Source: Rhodeus uyekii | Lineage: Eukaryota > Chordata > Actinopteri > Cypriniformes > Acheilognathidae | NCBI GenBank assembly: GCA_037043235.1 | Contig: JAWRVZ010000014.1 | Coordinates: 806,001-870,000, forward strand | DNA: 64,000 nucleotides | Direction of reading: 5' to 3' | Shown: in pieces, positions 42,130 to 54,006 of the stretch | Layout of the letters: every line of letters starts with the position of its first letter | How positions within the stretch are numbered: position 1 is the first letter of the stretch | The notes under the pieces: model-generated | The model's input: the letters and a program-made list of their open reading frames with translations, nothing else | Told to the model about the DNA's origin: nothing | The model's database searches: none | Translations under genes and position numbers: made by a program

Positions 42130-43649
42130 TTTTATACCACAACGCTCTGCCTTCGATTTTTAGATCAAACAACACCGATTTTGACACCTGTAAACGTAAA
42201 ACCTGCTTGAGTTACTTCCCCCCCCCCCCCCCAGACAATCAAAGAAGCAACCATGACCACCAACGGTTTTCCCCCAGCCAGACTGGATGGGGCCAGAAGA
42301 CAGGAGAGGACCACTGCCATTAAAATGACACTCTGGGTTAAGATGTATGGATCCTCATATATCAACCCATGAAATCATTTGATCCTTTATTTGATTGACA
42401 CTCTGACTTACCTGTCTGTGACACTGAGTTGTAAATCTAACTATAAAAAAACCTTTGACACCCAGTGAGCAACCAAGTGGTAGAACAACACACACATTCA
42501 CCCCCTAAACACCTGTAACACACTGACCGGACAGTTTGAGTGGCAGGTGGATGGCTGGACACAGGGTAAGTCCATAAATTATGTCCATGAATCACACCAC
42601 AAATTAGGCCATAAATCATCTTTTGAGACATGGTGTATTTTATAACAACCAATGATTTTTAAAATACAAGTTATTTTGTTTCCCATGAAGGCTTTATATA
42701 GCCTTCATCTATGTAGTATATATAAAGGCTACATATACATGCAGTGTAACGACAGTCTTTTTAAAAACGTGGTAAGCCTATGTAAATAATGCTTAATTAC
42801 ATCTTTAAAATAGAAATAAAACAAAGTATTATTCACATTAGTTAAAACTGACCGTTAAAAGCCAAGGATGCAAGGAAACGATGGACATTATTATAAACTA
42901 ATTGCAATTTTCCAACACTTTGGGGATCAAAAAGCATTGTTATAATTTATTTTTTGGGGATTTCGGTACAACACAGATGATTGCGTCCCTCGTAATGAAT
43001 AACCCCATGAGTGTACCCTAGATGCCATCTTGTGGACTAACCAGTTATTGCAACAGTCTAATCATGCAATATGGTTTATTACCAATCAATGTTGTTGATT
43101 TCAGCTTTATATTTAATATTCATTGTTATTTTTTGATATTTCAAACCACTCAATGTTCAACTGAATCATCAGTAAACGTTTTTACAGACAGTCGTGGCAG
43201 GAGCAGGGAGGGAGGGAATTTGTACGCAGACATTTGATTCCGTATTGTAACTTACATGAACACTACGTAAACTTAAGTTAACATAACTGAACTTAGCTTA
43301 CGTATTTTTTTTTTTACTTTTCTATTTTATATAATTGTTTTGCTTTTTTCCTTTTTTCACCTAACTACCCTCACTTTCATTTGGCGCAGACCTTTTAACG
43401 AAATACCTATCGAGTGAGATTTGTTAAAAAGGAGTGAGGCACGTGTTGTCAAAAAGCACCGAGTAGACAATTTATCAGGGTGTTTCTTTTCAATGAAATT
43501 AGAAACCTTCTGTCACATTGCCATCACTTAATTTCACTTGTAGAAATGTTGTCCTCCGGTTCACCCTCCTCCTTGAGCTTGAAACACCTGCGTATGTTCA
43601 TCGTCTGTAGCTCAATCAACTCCACAGTCCACAGTTCCTCCCGATGCTC
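42130..43649. other. Unassigned stretch
   Basis: It contains a 15-base C run at about 42219-42233, a palindromic segment around 42690-42740 (AAGGCTTTATATAGCCTT), and otherwise no gene or paired element ends. Confidence 0.4.
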
Positions 43650-43657
43650 CTGCGTGC

Positions 43658-44005
43658 CAGTGGCATAGCCACGGGGGGGCCTGGGTGGGCCTGGGTGGGC
43701 CTGGGCCCCCTCATTTACATGTGCGGCCCCCTCAGATTTTCAATTGTTTAAAATCGCGACTGTGAAAACTAAAGTGAAAACACATATCGCCCGCCGCACA
43801 AGACGATCGCAACGCACCCCCAAAGTCAACAATAGCGCGATGCGTGTCACATCACAACCAGTCTTGGCTGTGAGGTTAAGGTGATGGACTAGAAATCCAT
43901 TGAGGTTTTCCCTGCGCAGGTTCGAATCCTGGCGACAACGTTATACTCAGGCACCCTCATTTTAAGCTGGGCCCCCTCAAAAATAAAATTCTGGCTACGC
44001 CCCTG
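43658..44005. mobile_element. 348-bp hAT MITE
   Basis: The left end CAGTGGCATAGCCA and the inverse of the right end CAGGGGCGTAGCCA match at 12 of 14 positions. The flanks CTGCGTGC (43650-43657) and CTGCATGC (44006-44013) match at 7 of 8. A triplicated GGGCCTGGGT lies near the left end. It encloses a tRNA-Ser-like sequence. Confidence 0.85.
43858..43940 (+). tRNA. tRNA-Ser(AGA)-like sequence, probably a pseudogene
   Basis: 83 nt that align along their whole length with vertebrate tRNA-Ser(AGA). There is an A-box-like TGGCTGTGAGG, an anticodon arm GATGGACTAGAAATCCATT with AGA at 43891-43893, a variable arm, and a perfect B box GGTTCGAATCC (43919-43929). The acceptor stem pairs poorly (CCAGTC against GACAAC) and the D arm is changed, so it is likely non-functional as a tRNA. 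It lies wholly within the hAT MITE. Confidence 0.7.
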
Positions 44006-44199
44006 CTGCATGCTAGATCACTCACACTCATATGTATCGACAATTTCATGCTTCATTTCCATGGTCATCATGCGTTTCTTCTTCTCACTACCATCCTTAC
44101 CACTCACTTTCTTAGAACTCATCACTATTATGAATAATACTCAAAACAGAGAAAAAAAATGACCTACTCACGGCTGTATGGGCGCAGGCGTTCTGTATG

Positions 44200-44374
44200 A
44201 TTTCCATACAGAATTCAGCGAACATGTGAAATGAACGAGTGTCGGCATCGGGGTCAGTACGCGTGCTCGTATCTCAAATTTTTACTCGTATCTAGAAGCA
44301 AAAATCTGCCCGAAGGCTTGCTAGTATCTTGGAATAGTCATATGTAGAGACGCTTGTATCTCAAGGTATTACTG
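44200..44374. mobile_element. Right-end fragment of a Tigger-like MITE
   Basis: Ends CTTGTATCTCAAGGTATTAC then TG, the inverse of a CAGTAATACCTTGAG end. No matching left end was found. Confidence 0.55.
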
Positions 44375-44426
44375 TTCTGTGAGCAATACTCAATCTTCAG
44401 GAAAAATTTGAGGGGAGCCAACAATT

Positions 44427-44741
44427 TTGGCCATGACTGGATCCACACACCCACAACCTGTGACTGAACGGCGGACCTGGCTAATGCTGACAAGAAGAGG
44501 AGCTGCGGTGATGGATCTGGCAGAGAGGAGACAGCGGGCTGAGAAACATCATTTTCTCTCACTCTGCCAGAGCGGCCAGCAGCTGGAGGAGTATGTGGAG
44601 GTTCAGACTAGTCAACAACCACGTGATGCCATGGGTTTTGCAGCAGTGTCGGACAGAGAAGGAATAGTCCTACAGGCGGCTGAGAATCCGGGGAGAAACA
44701 AGACACATCCTCAGATGGAAAGAGCTCAAGCTGCCACATAA
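44427..44741 (+). pseudogene. Short gag-like fragment
   Basis: An open stretch of 104 codons has HHFLSLCQSGQQLEEYVEVQ, like the QGDRSLEE motif of the gag-only elements and sushi Gag. No LTRs are found around it. Confidence 0.4.
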
Positions 44742-44938
44742 TCATAATTGGGTGGGGCCAAATGCAGAAAAGAACGTTTGAGGAACATAGGTGAGTCGGT
44801 TATGTATAAAGGCCTCCTCACTTGCTGATTGGGTAAATCATTTAAACGTGCTCCTCATAAACTTTGTAAATAAAACATCCTTTTAAAATCTGCAGAAACT
44901 TGAGGAAGCTGATAAGCGATTGGGGCAATTTGGATTAG

Positions 44939-45267
44939 TGTTATGAATACGAGCTCCGCGGTCCCCCCTCTGACCACCTGAGGGAGCTATCACACTTACA
45001 CAAACCCACACATTGGACTGTCACACCAGCTGGACACCATTATTTAACTGATTGTCACACCAGCTGGGCACCATTATATGAACTATAAAAGACTCCATCA
45101 TCCATACACAAACTGCGAAGTCTTGTTCTAGCACTACTGACATTTCTGAGCGTTATTATCTTGTCCTGGTTGCCTGTTATCGTTTCTGCCTGTTTACCCG
45201 TGTTTGATTCTGTTCTGCCTGCCCCGACCTGTGCCTGGATTATCGCTCGTGAATGTTATTAGTCTAG
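44939..45267 (+). repeat. Gypsy solo LTR, left part
   Basis: Starts TGTTATGAATACGAG, is related to the LTR at 34090-34513, and is flanked by ATTAG (44934-44938). It is interrupted at CTAG (45264-45267) by the long-TIR transposon. Confidence 0.82.
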
Positions 45268-45990
45268 GAGCCCAGAGACATTTGTTTCACACCTCGAGTA
45301 CGAAAGGTTTGACCCCTGGAATGGATAGGACACTACCCCAGGACCCTGAAATGGCCTTTCTTAAGTTCTGGAAATGTGGATAATCAGTAGTGGGCGCCAC
45401 CCAAAGTAGCCAAAAGATTTGATTTGTTTCACACCCCCATGTACATCCACCAAACCTTTGCCGAAATGTTCTGCCATGGGGTCTATTGACAAAATGTGAT
45501 TTCGTAAGTTCACCAATTGTGGACTTATGGGCTTAAGAAGGGCCTAAGCGACCCCAAAAATCCCATTTAATTCACATCTTGAGTACATCCATCAAACTTG
45601 GCTGAAATGTAGTCCATGACCTACTGTTTAAGAATCCATGATTCTTAAGTTCATCTGTTGTGGACAAGGGGGCTTAAGAAAGGGCCAAAGTGCCAAAATA
45701 CCCAAAATAGCAGATTTAATTCACATCATGAGTACATCCACCAAACCTCTTTCAAAATGTTGGGTTTGGGGATGACACTCAGAATCAGTCTTTCTTAAAT
45801 TCCGCAACTGTGGATAAGGGGTCTTAAGAAGGGCCTAAGTGACCCCCAAATTCACATTTAATTCACATCTCGAGTACATCCATCAAACTTGGCTGAAATA
45901 TAGACCATGACCTACTGTTTAAGAATCCATGATTCTTAAGTTCATCTGTTGTGGACAAGGGGGCTTAAGAAAGGGCCAAAGTGCCAAAAT
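45268..45990. repeat. Left TIR, built of 145-bp subrepeats
   Basis: Five or so tandem units of 142-149 bp, each with a TTCACATC-GAGTACATCCA-type segment (about 45427, 45571, 45720, 45862) and a TGTGGACAAGGGGGCTTAAG-type segment. The whole is the inverse of 55078-55797. Confidence 0.9.
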
Positions 45991-47006
45991 AGTACATTTA
46001 CAACATCATGTGTACATCCACCTTAGTGTGAGTTGGGTGAATGTACTCATATTTAGTAAGTTCTGGTACTTTGGGTGAAAATAAAAAGGTAAGAAAAAGT
46101 ATCACTAAACTAAATTTTATTATATACGTTTTGTTACAAAATCAAATATTTGACTGATCTGAATGTACGCTTCGTGTTTTTAGCAATGATGATGGTAATT
46201 GTCACTAAACTCTTGACCTATTATGCTTTACCAGCGTGATCTTCAAATTGAGATGTCACAAGAAGTGCAATCACTGCTTTCAAATGAAAGTAAGCAACAT
46301 CAGTCAAGACTAACATAAATAGAATCAAATAGGGGGTGCGTCTTATCTATGAGTGCGTCTTACACATGAGATTTTACGGTACATGTAGTATGGGTGATTA
46401 CAGGAAATTAATCCTTGCTCTGTGAAGAATGTCCCAGTAAAATAGTGATAGCAAAACATCATTGCATATCAATATTTCATTAAAAATTTTCAGGGCTATT
46501 CCTCTTTTGCCAATGCTACAAATGTAACAAACATTTATGTCATGAATAAACTCTGAACATGTCAACTATTGAAAGCCAACTTTTGAATCTCCTGAGTACT
46601 GTATACCCAATAGTTTCACAAAAATGATGATTGATTACAAAATAAATGAAGTTACAAAACTAAAACTACATGATTGTCATGAACTCTGAATATGTCAACT
46701 AGTGAAAGCCATCTTTTGGATCTCTGAGTACCGTTTACCCTACAGTTTCATAATATTCCTTGATTAACAAAAGGAAACTACACAATTAAAATTGAACATA
46801 GGCCCTACTACTACCATGTACCTGAATACTAGTAAAGACTGCAGTTCAATACAGTCTGTCTTAAAAACGTTTGCTAACCTTCAACTGGAATCTTACTCCC
46901 CTTTCGCAATGGTATACCTCTACAGTTTAGAGAAGAATGAATAGGATACAACTTCAAATTTGAAATCAAAGACAGATTTAGTCACGTCTGAACATGATTG
47001 CAACCA
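45991..47006. other. Transposon interior, non-coding
   Basis: The 3' side of the nuclease gene. Near 46330-46381 a fragment with GATTTTACGGTA (GTGCGTCTTA repeated) looks like the end of another small DNA transposon. A diverged repeat of GAACTCTGAATATGTCAACT recurs near 46550 and 46685. Confidence 0.4.
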
Positions 47007-50000
47007 CTACTGCTCTTCATCAGAATCTTCTAACTCCTCTGCATCGCTGTCATCATCTTCTTCATCAGAAGAAGCCGCTTCAAAACTGTCATTGTCATCA
47101 ATTTCATTGGCGCCTTCACTGTCCTCTGGCACCAGAGAATCAGGTAACTGAGGACCATCGAACCAAATTGGGGTGTAAATTCCATTCTCCAGCATCCATC
47201 TATCATCTTCTGAGGGATGTTGAACGAGTTCTGCCTGATCAGCATCAGCACACATTTTTTAAACAAATGCCACTCGTTTCAAATGATACATGACCTCAGC
47301 TTCACAAGGGGGCAGACCACTGGCATTGATCCCTTTGAGTTTTTCGAGTGGATTTTTGCCTTTCATCTTTGGTTTATACACTGTCTCAAAACGTTTGTAC
47401 CTATGGGAGTTCAGTGAAACCTTGGAGTTTTCTCGGGCTCCATAAATACTAGCAGTGAATTTGAGAAGAATTTTACGGCTTCTGTCATCTTTGGGTTTCG
47501 TGGTGATTGTTTCAAAGGCCTTCTGCAGATCGGTGTTCTTCAGATATTTGGCAAATGGCCTAACCTTTCCCTTCTTGACAAATGCTGAGGTATAGTCTGA
47601 ACCTGTGAATGCATGAAAGGCTGGCAACGACCTGCAAACCCCTGGCCCTAGTGACTTTTGTATCTCAGTGATGTTGATGAACCTTCGATTCTTCTTTGAC
47701 ACTGTTCCCACATCCATCCAGACTCTCCTGTCTATTTTCCCACAGTGATAGACTAAGAGCACAGCAATGTCTGTGTCATGGGCTCTGACAACTATGTCTC
47801 CTCTGTGAGCAAGCTTGTCAGCCTCAATAGCATGACGTACAATCTTGGTGTCTGCCTCTTCGTGATTTGACTTGTTCTCGGGAATGTAATGACTCTCAAC
47901 CTTTCCACCAACATTCACGTAGTGGAAGCAGTCCCCAGATGGAACATCTAGGACCACTTCACAATTCCCAATAACCGAAGCATAAGAGTCATCCAGCCAT
48001 TCCTGTGATAGAAATACTGGAAATTCCCGCTTGAAAGATCTGGATTCTAACACGTTTGAAAGGTCCTTTGGCCTTCTTTGAGATGGACCAGTAATGACAT
48101 ATGGTTGGCTATCCTCTATGGTACCCACACGTCTAGCCCTTTCTGCAACTTTTAGGGATGGTTGAGGATAATCGTCAAATGCTATGAAAACCCCACAAGT
48201 TTTCCTTACAGCAATGGATTGTGACAAGATGCTTCGAGCAAGTCCACCATAGTGTGAAGGGATGGTGATGCTAGGTGGGAGAATTCACAACAAATACTGG
48301 CCATCAATGACACAGGCTGCAATGCTTTCAGGGCTGCTAGTTGTTTGCTTTCCCTCCAATTGTGCTAGTAGACTGTCTTTGTTAGTTTTCACTAACATCT
48401 CGTCTGGGTGACACATGGTCAGAGGAACTGGGTTCAGTGGGTATGTGAAGATGTGTGGCAAGTCCAGCTCACGCTGTGCAGCTAGCATGACTAGACGTCC
48501 CATCAGATCCCTAGTAAATTTCAGAACCACAACCCTTCTGTCTAAAGCCTTCTTGTTCTTTGCACCATTTTCCGCGAAAGTCTTCAGAGAAGCCTGCTTT
48601 ACAGTTTGTTCAAATCGCTCCTCATCAGCCACACACTCTTCAAAAAACTGCTGATGGAGAGCTCTCCCATTTTCTGGTTCAGTAGGCTCTTGCATACTTC
48701 ATCACTAGCTGCTTTACCGGTGTGGATGTTGAACACTTGACTCCCTTCCAAATGGATTACAGCTTGACCTGACTTGTTCCACTACCTTTGCAAGGCCTCT
48801 GTTGTCACGTCTAATCCGAGATGGCTTGAGTTCTGCCTTGGTGTCCTCTTTCTGGGATATGCCTGCCATTTCCTGCACCAGGCTCACAAAGTTGGCACAT
48901 GTTGACTTTGTTACCATCCATCTCAGCCTTGCAGCAAAATTGTTGGTAAATGCTGAGATCCCTGTTAACCTGGAGGCAGCATCTGCATTTATAGTTTGCT
49001 CCAGAGTCAGGTCAACTGGACATCTGCTGAAGGGATGCTCTGTCCGTCTTATCCTGAAAGCTCCACTGTCAAGTATATCCCTCAGGCCGGGGTGGGAATT
49101 CTCCATGTTGATGAGGTCCAGCTGAAATTTGGTGAGCCATCTGCAATAATTTGGGTGGTTTGCTGCAAAGAAAAGACCAATGACAGGGCTCAGGGACTGA
49201 ACATAGAGGTCTATGTCATTCGTTCTGACGGCACGCTCAAGCTCATGGTAGGTATGGATGTAATCCACATACATGAGCCAGAATTGGGCTGTAGCACCAT
49301 GTTCACCTCTCCTGGTCAGAATTGTATAGGTACTGTGTGACACAAGCTGTAAATTCACTGGAATTCAGAGCTGAATCAACTTCATCTTTCTTCCCAGGCT
49401 GCAGTTATTAACCCACATGATAAAGTCATCTGTGCTATCGTAGGATTCTATGAATTTGTGGAAGTGTAGTGTCTCAAAGGCGAGGGCAAGAATAGGATGT
49501 AACCTCTTGCATCGGTTGAAGGCGGCGTTGAGGTCACAACCCCATAGGCCTGGTTACTCAGCATATTTCTGGGTTGTGACCAGGGTTTCTTGAATTACAT
49601 CCAGACTTGTAATTGGCTGCTTCAGGTTTGGCATGTATCTCACTTCATGCCTTGGTAAGGGATCTTCGGATGAAATGGCATTGAATCCAACCCACATTGG
49701 GACAGCAGTATTACCAATGGCATGGCTTATCATCCACATCAGGTCTACTTGTGGCTGCACTACTGCTGCTGTTTCCTGTTTCCTGTTTGCTCGAGTGGAT
49801 TGCGTCTGTTTGCGTCGTTTAAACTTGTTTTTGTTTTTAGATTTTAAACTCGACGTTCGTTCATATTGCTAAATACAATACTAGATTATTTAATAAATTA
49901 TAATCGTTAGCTTTAATCTAGTCGCTAAACGCGCTAGCATTGTGCTATACTGTCCGTGCATACAGCGTTTTTCTCGCTCGCGTCTTTTTCCCGACTTCAT

Positions 50001-50043
50001 CAAACAACTGGTCAACAAGTTGGATCAACACACGCGGTGAGTC

Positions 50044-50913
50044 ATGTCATCTTCTTTAGCAATTGTTACATGCACTGCCTGCTTCATGCATAGTTTGTCT
50101 GTCTCTGTCAGCTGTGAAGGGTTCACATGTGATAAATGTAGGGACATAATTAGGCTGACAGAGAAGGTTTCAGAATTAGAGACACGCATCCAAACTTTAA
50201 TTGAGGATAGTAAGAATGCAAGGGTTTTAGATACTGCTTTGGATGCGACTAGCTTAGCAAACCCTGTACATTGTTCGGTTCCGGCTGTAGAGCCCGTGCA
50301 GCAGGGCAACTGGGTGACTGTGAGACGGCATAATCGCGGGTCAAAAAACCACTGTTCCATTCCGATTAGAACATCAAACAGGTTCTCCCCACTCAGTGAC
50401 GCACCCACTGAGAAACCTGTTGAAAGTGCCCTAGTGATTGGCGATTCTATTACTCGGAATGTGAAAATAGAGACTCCAGCCACCATAGTCACATGTTTGC
50501 CGGGAGCCAGAGCGCCTGACGTCAAAGCAAATTTAAAAGTGCTGGCTAAGGCTAATCGTAAATATTCTAAGATTGTTATTCACGTCGGCGCTAATGATGT
50601 CCGACTTCGCCAGTCGGAGATCACTAAAACTAATATTAAAGAGGTGTGTGAACTCGCAAGTACGATGTCAGGCACTGTAATTTGCTCTGGACCTCTCCCT
50701 ATGCGCAGGAGTGATGAGATGCTTAGCAGATTATCCTCACTCAATGGCTGGATGTCTAAGTGGTGCCCGCAGAATAACATAGGGTTTATAGACAATTGGA
50801 AAAGTTTTTGGGGCAGACCTGACCTGTTGAAAAGAGATGGTATTCATCCCACCTGGGATGGTGCCGCTCTTCTCTCTAGTAATTTGGCATATAGTCTTAG
50901 AGCTAAACCTTGA
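50044..50913 (+). CDS. LINE ORF1 with SGNH esterase domain
   Basis: 289 residues. The N-terminal part has paired cysteines (CEGFTCDKCRD, 24-34) and a heptad-like helix (35-60). The C-terminal half is an SGNH/GDSL hydrolase: GDSITRN (133-139, catalytic Ser), GAND (182-185, block III Asn) and DGIHPT (265-270, catalytic Asp and His). Esterase ORF1 proteins are known from CR1/L2 LINEs, where they probably bind RNA or membranes. It ends in TGA followed by CTA, and the same frame stays open into ORF2. Confidence 0.93.
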   Translation: MSSSLAIVTCTACFMHSLSVSVSCEGFTCDKCRDIIRLTEKVSELETRIQTLIEDSKNARVLDTALDATSLANPVHCSVPAVEPVQQGNWVTVRRHNRGSKNHCSIPIRTSNRFSPLSDAPTEKPVESALVIGDSITRNVKIETPATIVTCLPGARAPDVKANLKVLAKANRKYSKIVIHVGANDVRLRQSEITKTNIKEVCELASTMSGTVICSGPLPMRRSDEMLSRLSSLNGWMSKWCPQNNIGFIDNWKSFWGRPDLLKRDGIHPTWDGAALLSSNLAYSLRAKP

Positions 50914-50916
50914 CTA
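50911..50916 (+). promoter_or_regulatory. Candidate readthrough stop TGA-CTA
   Basis: The only stop in one continuous frame from 50044 to 54006. TGA CTA is a context known to favour readthrough in animal viruses and some vertebrate mRNAs. The next 79 codons contain no ATG. Confidence 0.5.
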
Positions 50917-51042
50917 ACTGGGGTCCAGGTCAGGAAGCAGACAAACTGGCTAAACCGACCGTCTGCTAGCTGTCTCACGTCACAGAGGTCAGATAAATTA
51001 CAACACATAGAAACTCTTTCTCCTAGATATCCTATAGAGACT

Positions 51043-54006
51043 GTGTCTGTTCCACGAATTAGCAAATACAAAAAACTCTCAAAACCGTTTAAGGGTAAAA
51101 ATTTAATTGATTTACAAACAACTAAGAACGGTTATAACACAAATGAACAAATGATAAAGCTTGGGTTGCTGAATATACGATCCCTTTCCTCAAAAGCACT
51201 TATTGTAAATGATATAATTACAGATCATAAACTAGATGTGCTGTGTTTGACAGAAACCTGGCTAAAACCAGACGATTATATCACTTTAAATGAGTCCACC
51301 CCTCAAGATTACTATTATAAACATGAGCCTCGTCTGAAAGGTAAAGGAGGAGGTGTTGCTGTAATTTATAGTAACACGATCAGTACTGCTCAAAGGTCTA
51401 ATTTGAAATATAATTCTTTTGAAGCGATGGTGCTTAATGTAAAATTATCTAGTGCAAGTAATAATTCCTGTTTAACTTTTGTGCTGGCTATTCTATACAG
51501 GCCACCAGGGCACCATACAGACTTTATCAAAGAATTTGCTGATTTTCTCTCAGAACTAGTAATGTCTGCAGATAAAGTCATAATTGTCGGTGATTTTAAT
51601 ATCCATGTAGATAATGAAAAAGACGCATTGGGATTGGCATTTAGAGACATCTTAAACTCTATTGGAGTTACACAACATGTATCAGGACCCACTCATTCTC
51701 ATAATCATACTTTAGATCTAATATTGTCGCATGGGATCAATGTTGATACTGTTCAAATTCTACAGCAGAGCGATGACATCTCAGATCATTACTTAGTTGC
51801 GTGTAGACTACCTTTAGCCAAAGTCGAAAAACTAACTCCCTGTTATAAATATAGTAGAACTATCACTCCTAACACAAAAGATAGCTTTATAAATAATCTT
51901 CCTGATCAGTTTGATCTACTTAACATCCCAGATAGCCTAGAAGAACTTGATGTTGCAACAGAAACTATTAACTCTCTCTTTTCCAGCACTTTAGACACTG
52001 TTGCTCCGTTGCGCTTAAAGAAGATTAAAGAAAATAGTCCAACACCGTGGTACAACGAGCACACCCGGGCCCTCAAGAGAGCAGCCAGAAAAATGGAGCG
52101 GAGCTGGAAAAAAACTAAGCTAGAGGTTTTTTGCATTTCATGGAAAGACAGCTCTATTGCATTCAGAAAAGCCTTAAAATCAGCTAGATCTGCTTACTTT
52201 TCCACCCTCTTAGAAGAAAACAAATACAACCCTAGGTATTTATTTGAGACAGTGACTAAATTAACAAGAAATAAAGCCTCAACCCCAGATGCTTTAAAAC
52301 AGCACAGCAGTAATGACTTCATGGACTTCTTTACTTGCAAAATTCATAATATTAGAGAGAAAATTATAACCATGCAACCGTCTACTACAATATCACAAAA
52401 TACAGTAAATTTTAGTGTCCCCGAAGAAAAATTCCACTCCTTCATTGCTATTGGGGAGGAAGAATTGTCTAAACTCGTTAAATCATCAAAATCAACAACA
52501 TGTATGCTAGACCCAATACCAACTAAGCTACTGAAAGAGTTGCTTCCAGAGATCATAGATCCTCTCCTTAATATTATTAATTCATCTTTGTCATTAGGAT
52601 ACGTACCAAAAACCTTTAAGCTGGCCGTAATTAAACCGCTTATTAAAAAACCACAACTTGATCCTACAGAATTAGTTAATTACAGGCCGATATCGAATCT
52701 ACCTTTTTTGTCAAAGATTCTAGAAAAGGCAATATCTTCACAACTATGTTCCTTTCTAGAAAGAAACAGCATCTACGAGGATTTCCAGTCAGGATTTAGA
52801 CCATATCATAGTACTGAGACTGCTCTTATTAGAGTTACTAATGATTTGCTCTTATCATCCGATCGTGGTTGTATCTCTCTGTTAGTGTTACTGGACCTTA
52901 GTGCTGCATTTGATACAATTGACCACAAAATCCTTCTGAATAGACTTGAAAATTATGTTGGCATTAGTGGAGTTGCATTAGCCTGGTTCAAATCATACTT
53001 ATCTGACCGTTATCAGTTTGTAGCAGTAAATGAGGAGATGTCATATCGGTCACAAGTTCAGTATGGAGTTCCTCAAGGTTCAGTGTTAGGACCATTGCTT
53101 TTCACCCTGTACATGCTTCCTTTGGGTGCAGTTATTAGGAAGCATGGCATTAGCTTTCATTGTTACGCTGATGATACTCAGCTCTATATTTCTTCTCATC
53201 CGGATGAAACAAACAAATTCACTAAATTAACAGAATGCATAACCGATATAAAAAATTGGATGACTAATAACTTTCTACTGCTTAATTCTGAAAAAACAGA
53301 GATTCTAATTATTAGACCAAAAAGTTCAGCGCGTAATAATCTAGACTACCGCCTAACACTCAATGGCTGTTCTGTCAAGTCTTCGTCGTCAGTTAGAAAC
53401 CTGGGTGTGCTCTTTGATACCAATCTTTCATTTGAAAGCCATGTTTCTAGCATCTGTAAAACGGCATTCTTCCATCTTAAAAATATATCTAAATTACGAC
53501 ATATGCTCTCTAAGACAAATGCGGAAAAGTTAGTTCATGCGTTCATGAGTTCAAGGCTAGATTATTGTAATGCTCTACTAGGTGGTTGCCCTGCACGCTT
53601 AATAAACAAATTCCAGCTGGTCCAAAATGCAGCAGCTCGAGTTCTTACTAGAACCAGGAAATATGAGCATATTAGCCCAGTTCTGTCAAACCTGCACTGG
53701 CTTCCTATTAATCACCGAATACATTTTAAAATCTTGCTAATTACTTACAAAGCATTAAATGGTTTAGCTCCCCAGTACTTGAGCGATCTCCTAACACATT
53801 ATAGTCCTTCACGTCTATTGCGATCCCAAAATACTGACCAGCTTATAATACCTAGAATATCAAAGTTAACTGCTGGCGGTCGATCCTTTTCCTATTTAGC
53901 TCCTAAACTCTGGAACAGTCTTCCTAATACAGTTCGGGAAGCAGACACACTCTGTCAGTTTAAATCTAGACTAAAAACACATCTTTTCAACCTGGCATAC
54001 ACATAA
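51043..54006 (+). CDS. LINE ORF2: endonuclease and reverse transcriptase
   Basis: The open frame extends back to the TGA at 50911. The first in-frame ATG is at 51151, only two codons before the endonuclease domain (KLGLLNIRSL). The AP-type endonuclease shows LCLTETWL, AILYRPPG, VGDFNIH and SDHYLVACRL (about residues 37-255 counted from 51043). RT follows, with NYRPISNLPFLSK, FDTIDHK, GVPQGSVLGPLLF and the catalytic YADD at 708-711 (53164-53175). A thumb-like C-terminal region ends LFNLAYT. Intact and of full length for the L2 group. Confidence 0.94.
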   Translation: MSVPRISKYKKLSKPFKGKNLIDLQTTKNGYNTNEQMIKLGLLNIRSLSSKALIVNDIITDHKLDVLCLTETWLKPDDYITLNESTPQDYYYKHEPRLKGKGGGVAVIYSNTISTAQRSNLKYNSFEAMVLNVKLSSASNNSCLTFVLAILYRPPGHHTDFIKEFADFLSELVMSADKVIIVGDFNIHVDNEKDALGLAFRDILNSIGVTQHVSGPTHSHNHTLDLILSHGINVDTVQILQQSDDISDHYLVACRLPLAKVEKLTPCYKYSRTITPNTKDSFINNLPDQFDLLNIPDSLEELDVATETINSLFSSTLDTVAPLRLKKIKENSPTPWYNEHTRALKRAARKMERSWKKTKLEVFCISWKDSSIAFRKALKSARSAYFSTLLEENKYNPRYLFETVTKLTRNKASTPDALKQHSSNDFMDFFTCKIHNIREKIITMQPSTTISQNTVNFSVPEEKFHSFIAIGEEELSKLVKSSKSTTCMLDPIPTKLLKELLPEIIDPLLNIINSSLSLGYVPKTFKLAVIKPLIKKPQLDPTELVNYRPISNLPFLSKILEKAISSQLCSFLERNSIYEDFQSGFRPYHSTETALIRVTNDLLLSSDRGCISLLVLLDLSAAFDTIDHKILLNRLENYVGISGVALAWFKSYLSDRYQFVAVNEEMSYRSQVQYGVPQGSVLGPLLFTLYMLPLGAVIRKHGISFHCYADDTQLYISSHPDETNKFTKLTECITDIKNWMTNNFLLLNSEKTEILIIRPKSSARNNLDYRLTLNGCSVKSSSSVRNLGVLFDTNLSFESHVSSICKTAFFHLKNISKLRHMLSKTNAEKLVHAFMSSRLDYCNALLGGCPARLINKFQLVQNAAARVLTRTRKYEHISPVLSNLHWLPINHRIHFKILLITYKALNGLAPQYLSDLLTHYSPSRLLRSQNTDQLIIPRISKLTAGGRSFSYLAPKLWNSLPNTVREADTLCQFKSRLKTHLFNLAYT

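Noticed and set aside
50911..50913. TGA as selenocysteine codon in the LINE
   Set aside because: No SECIS-like structure or catalytic context is apparent; readthrough is the simpler reading.
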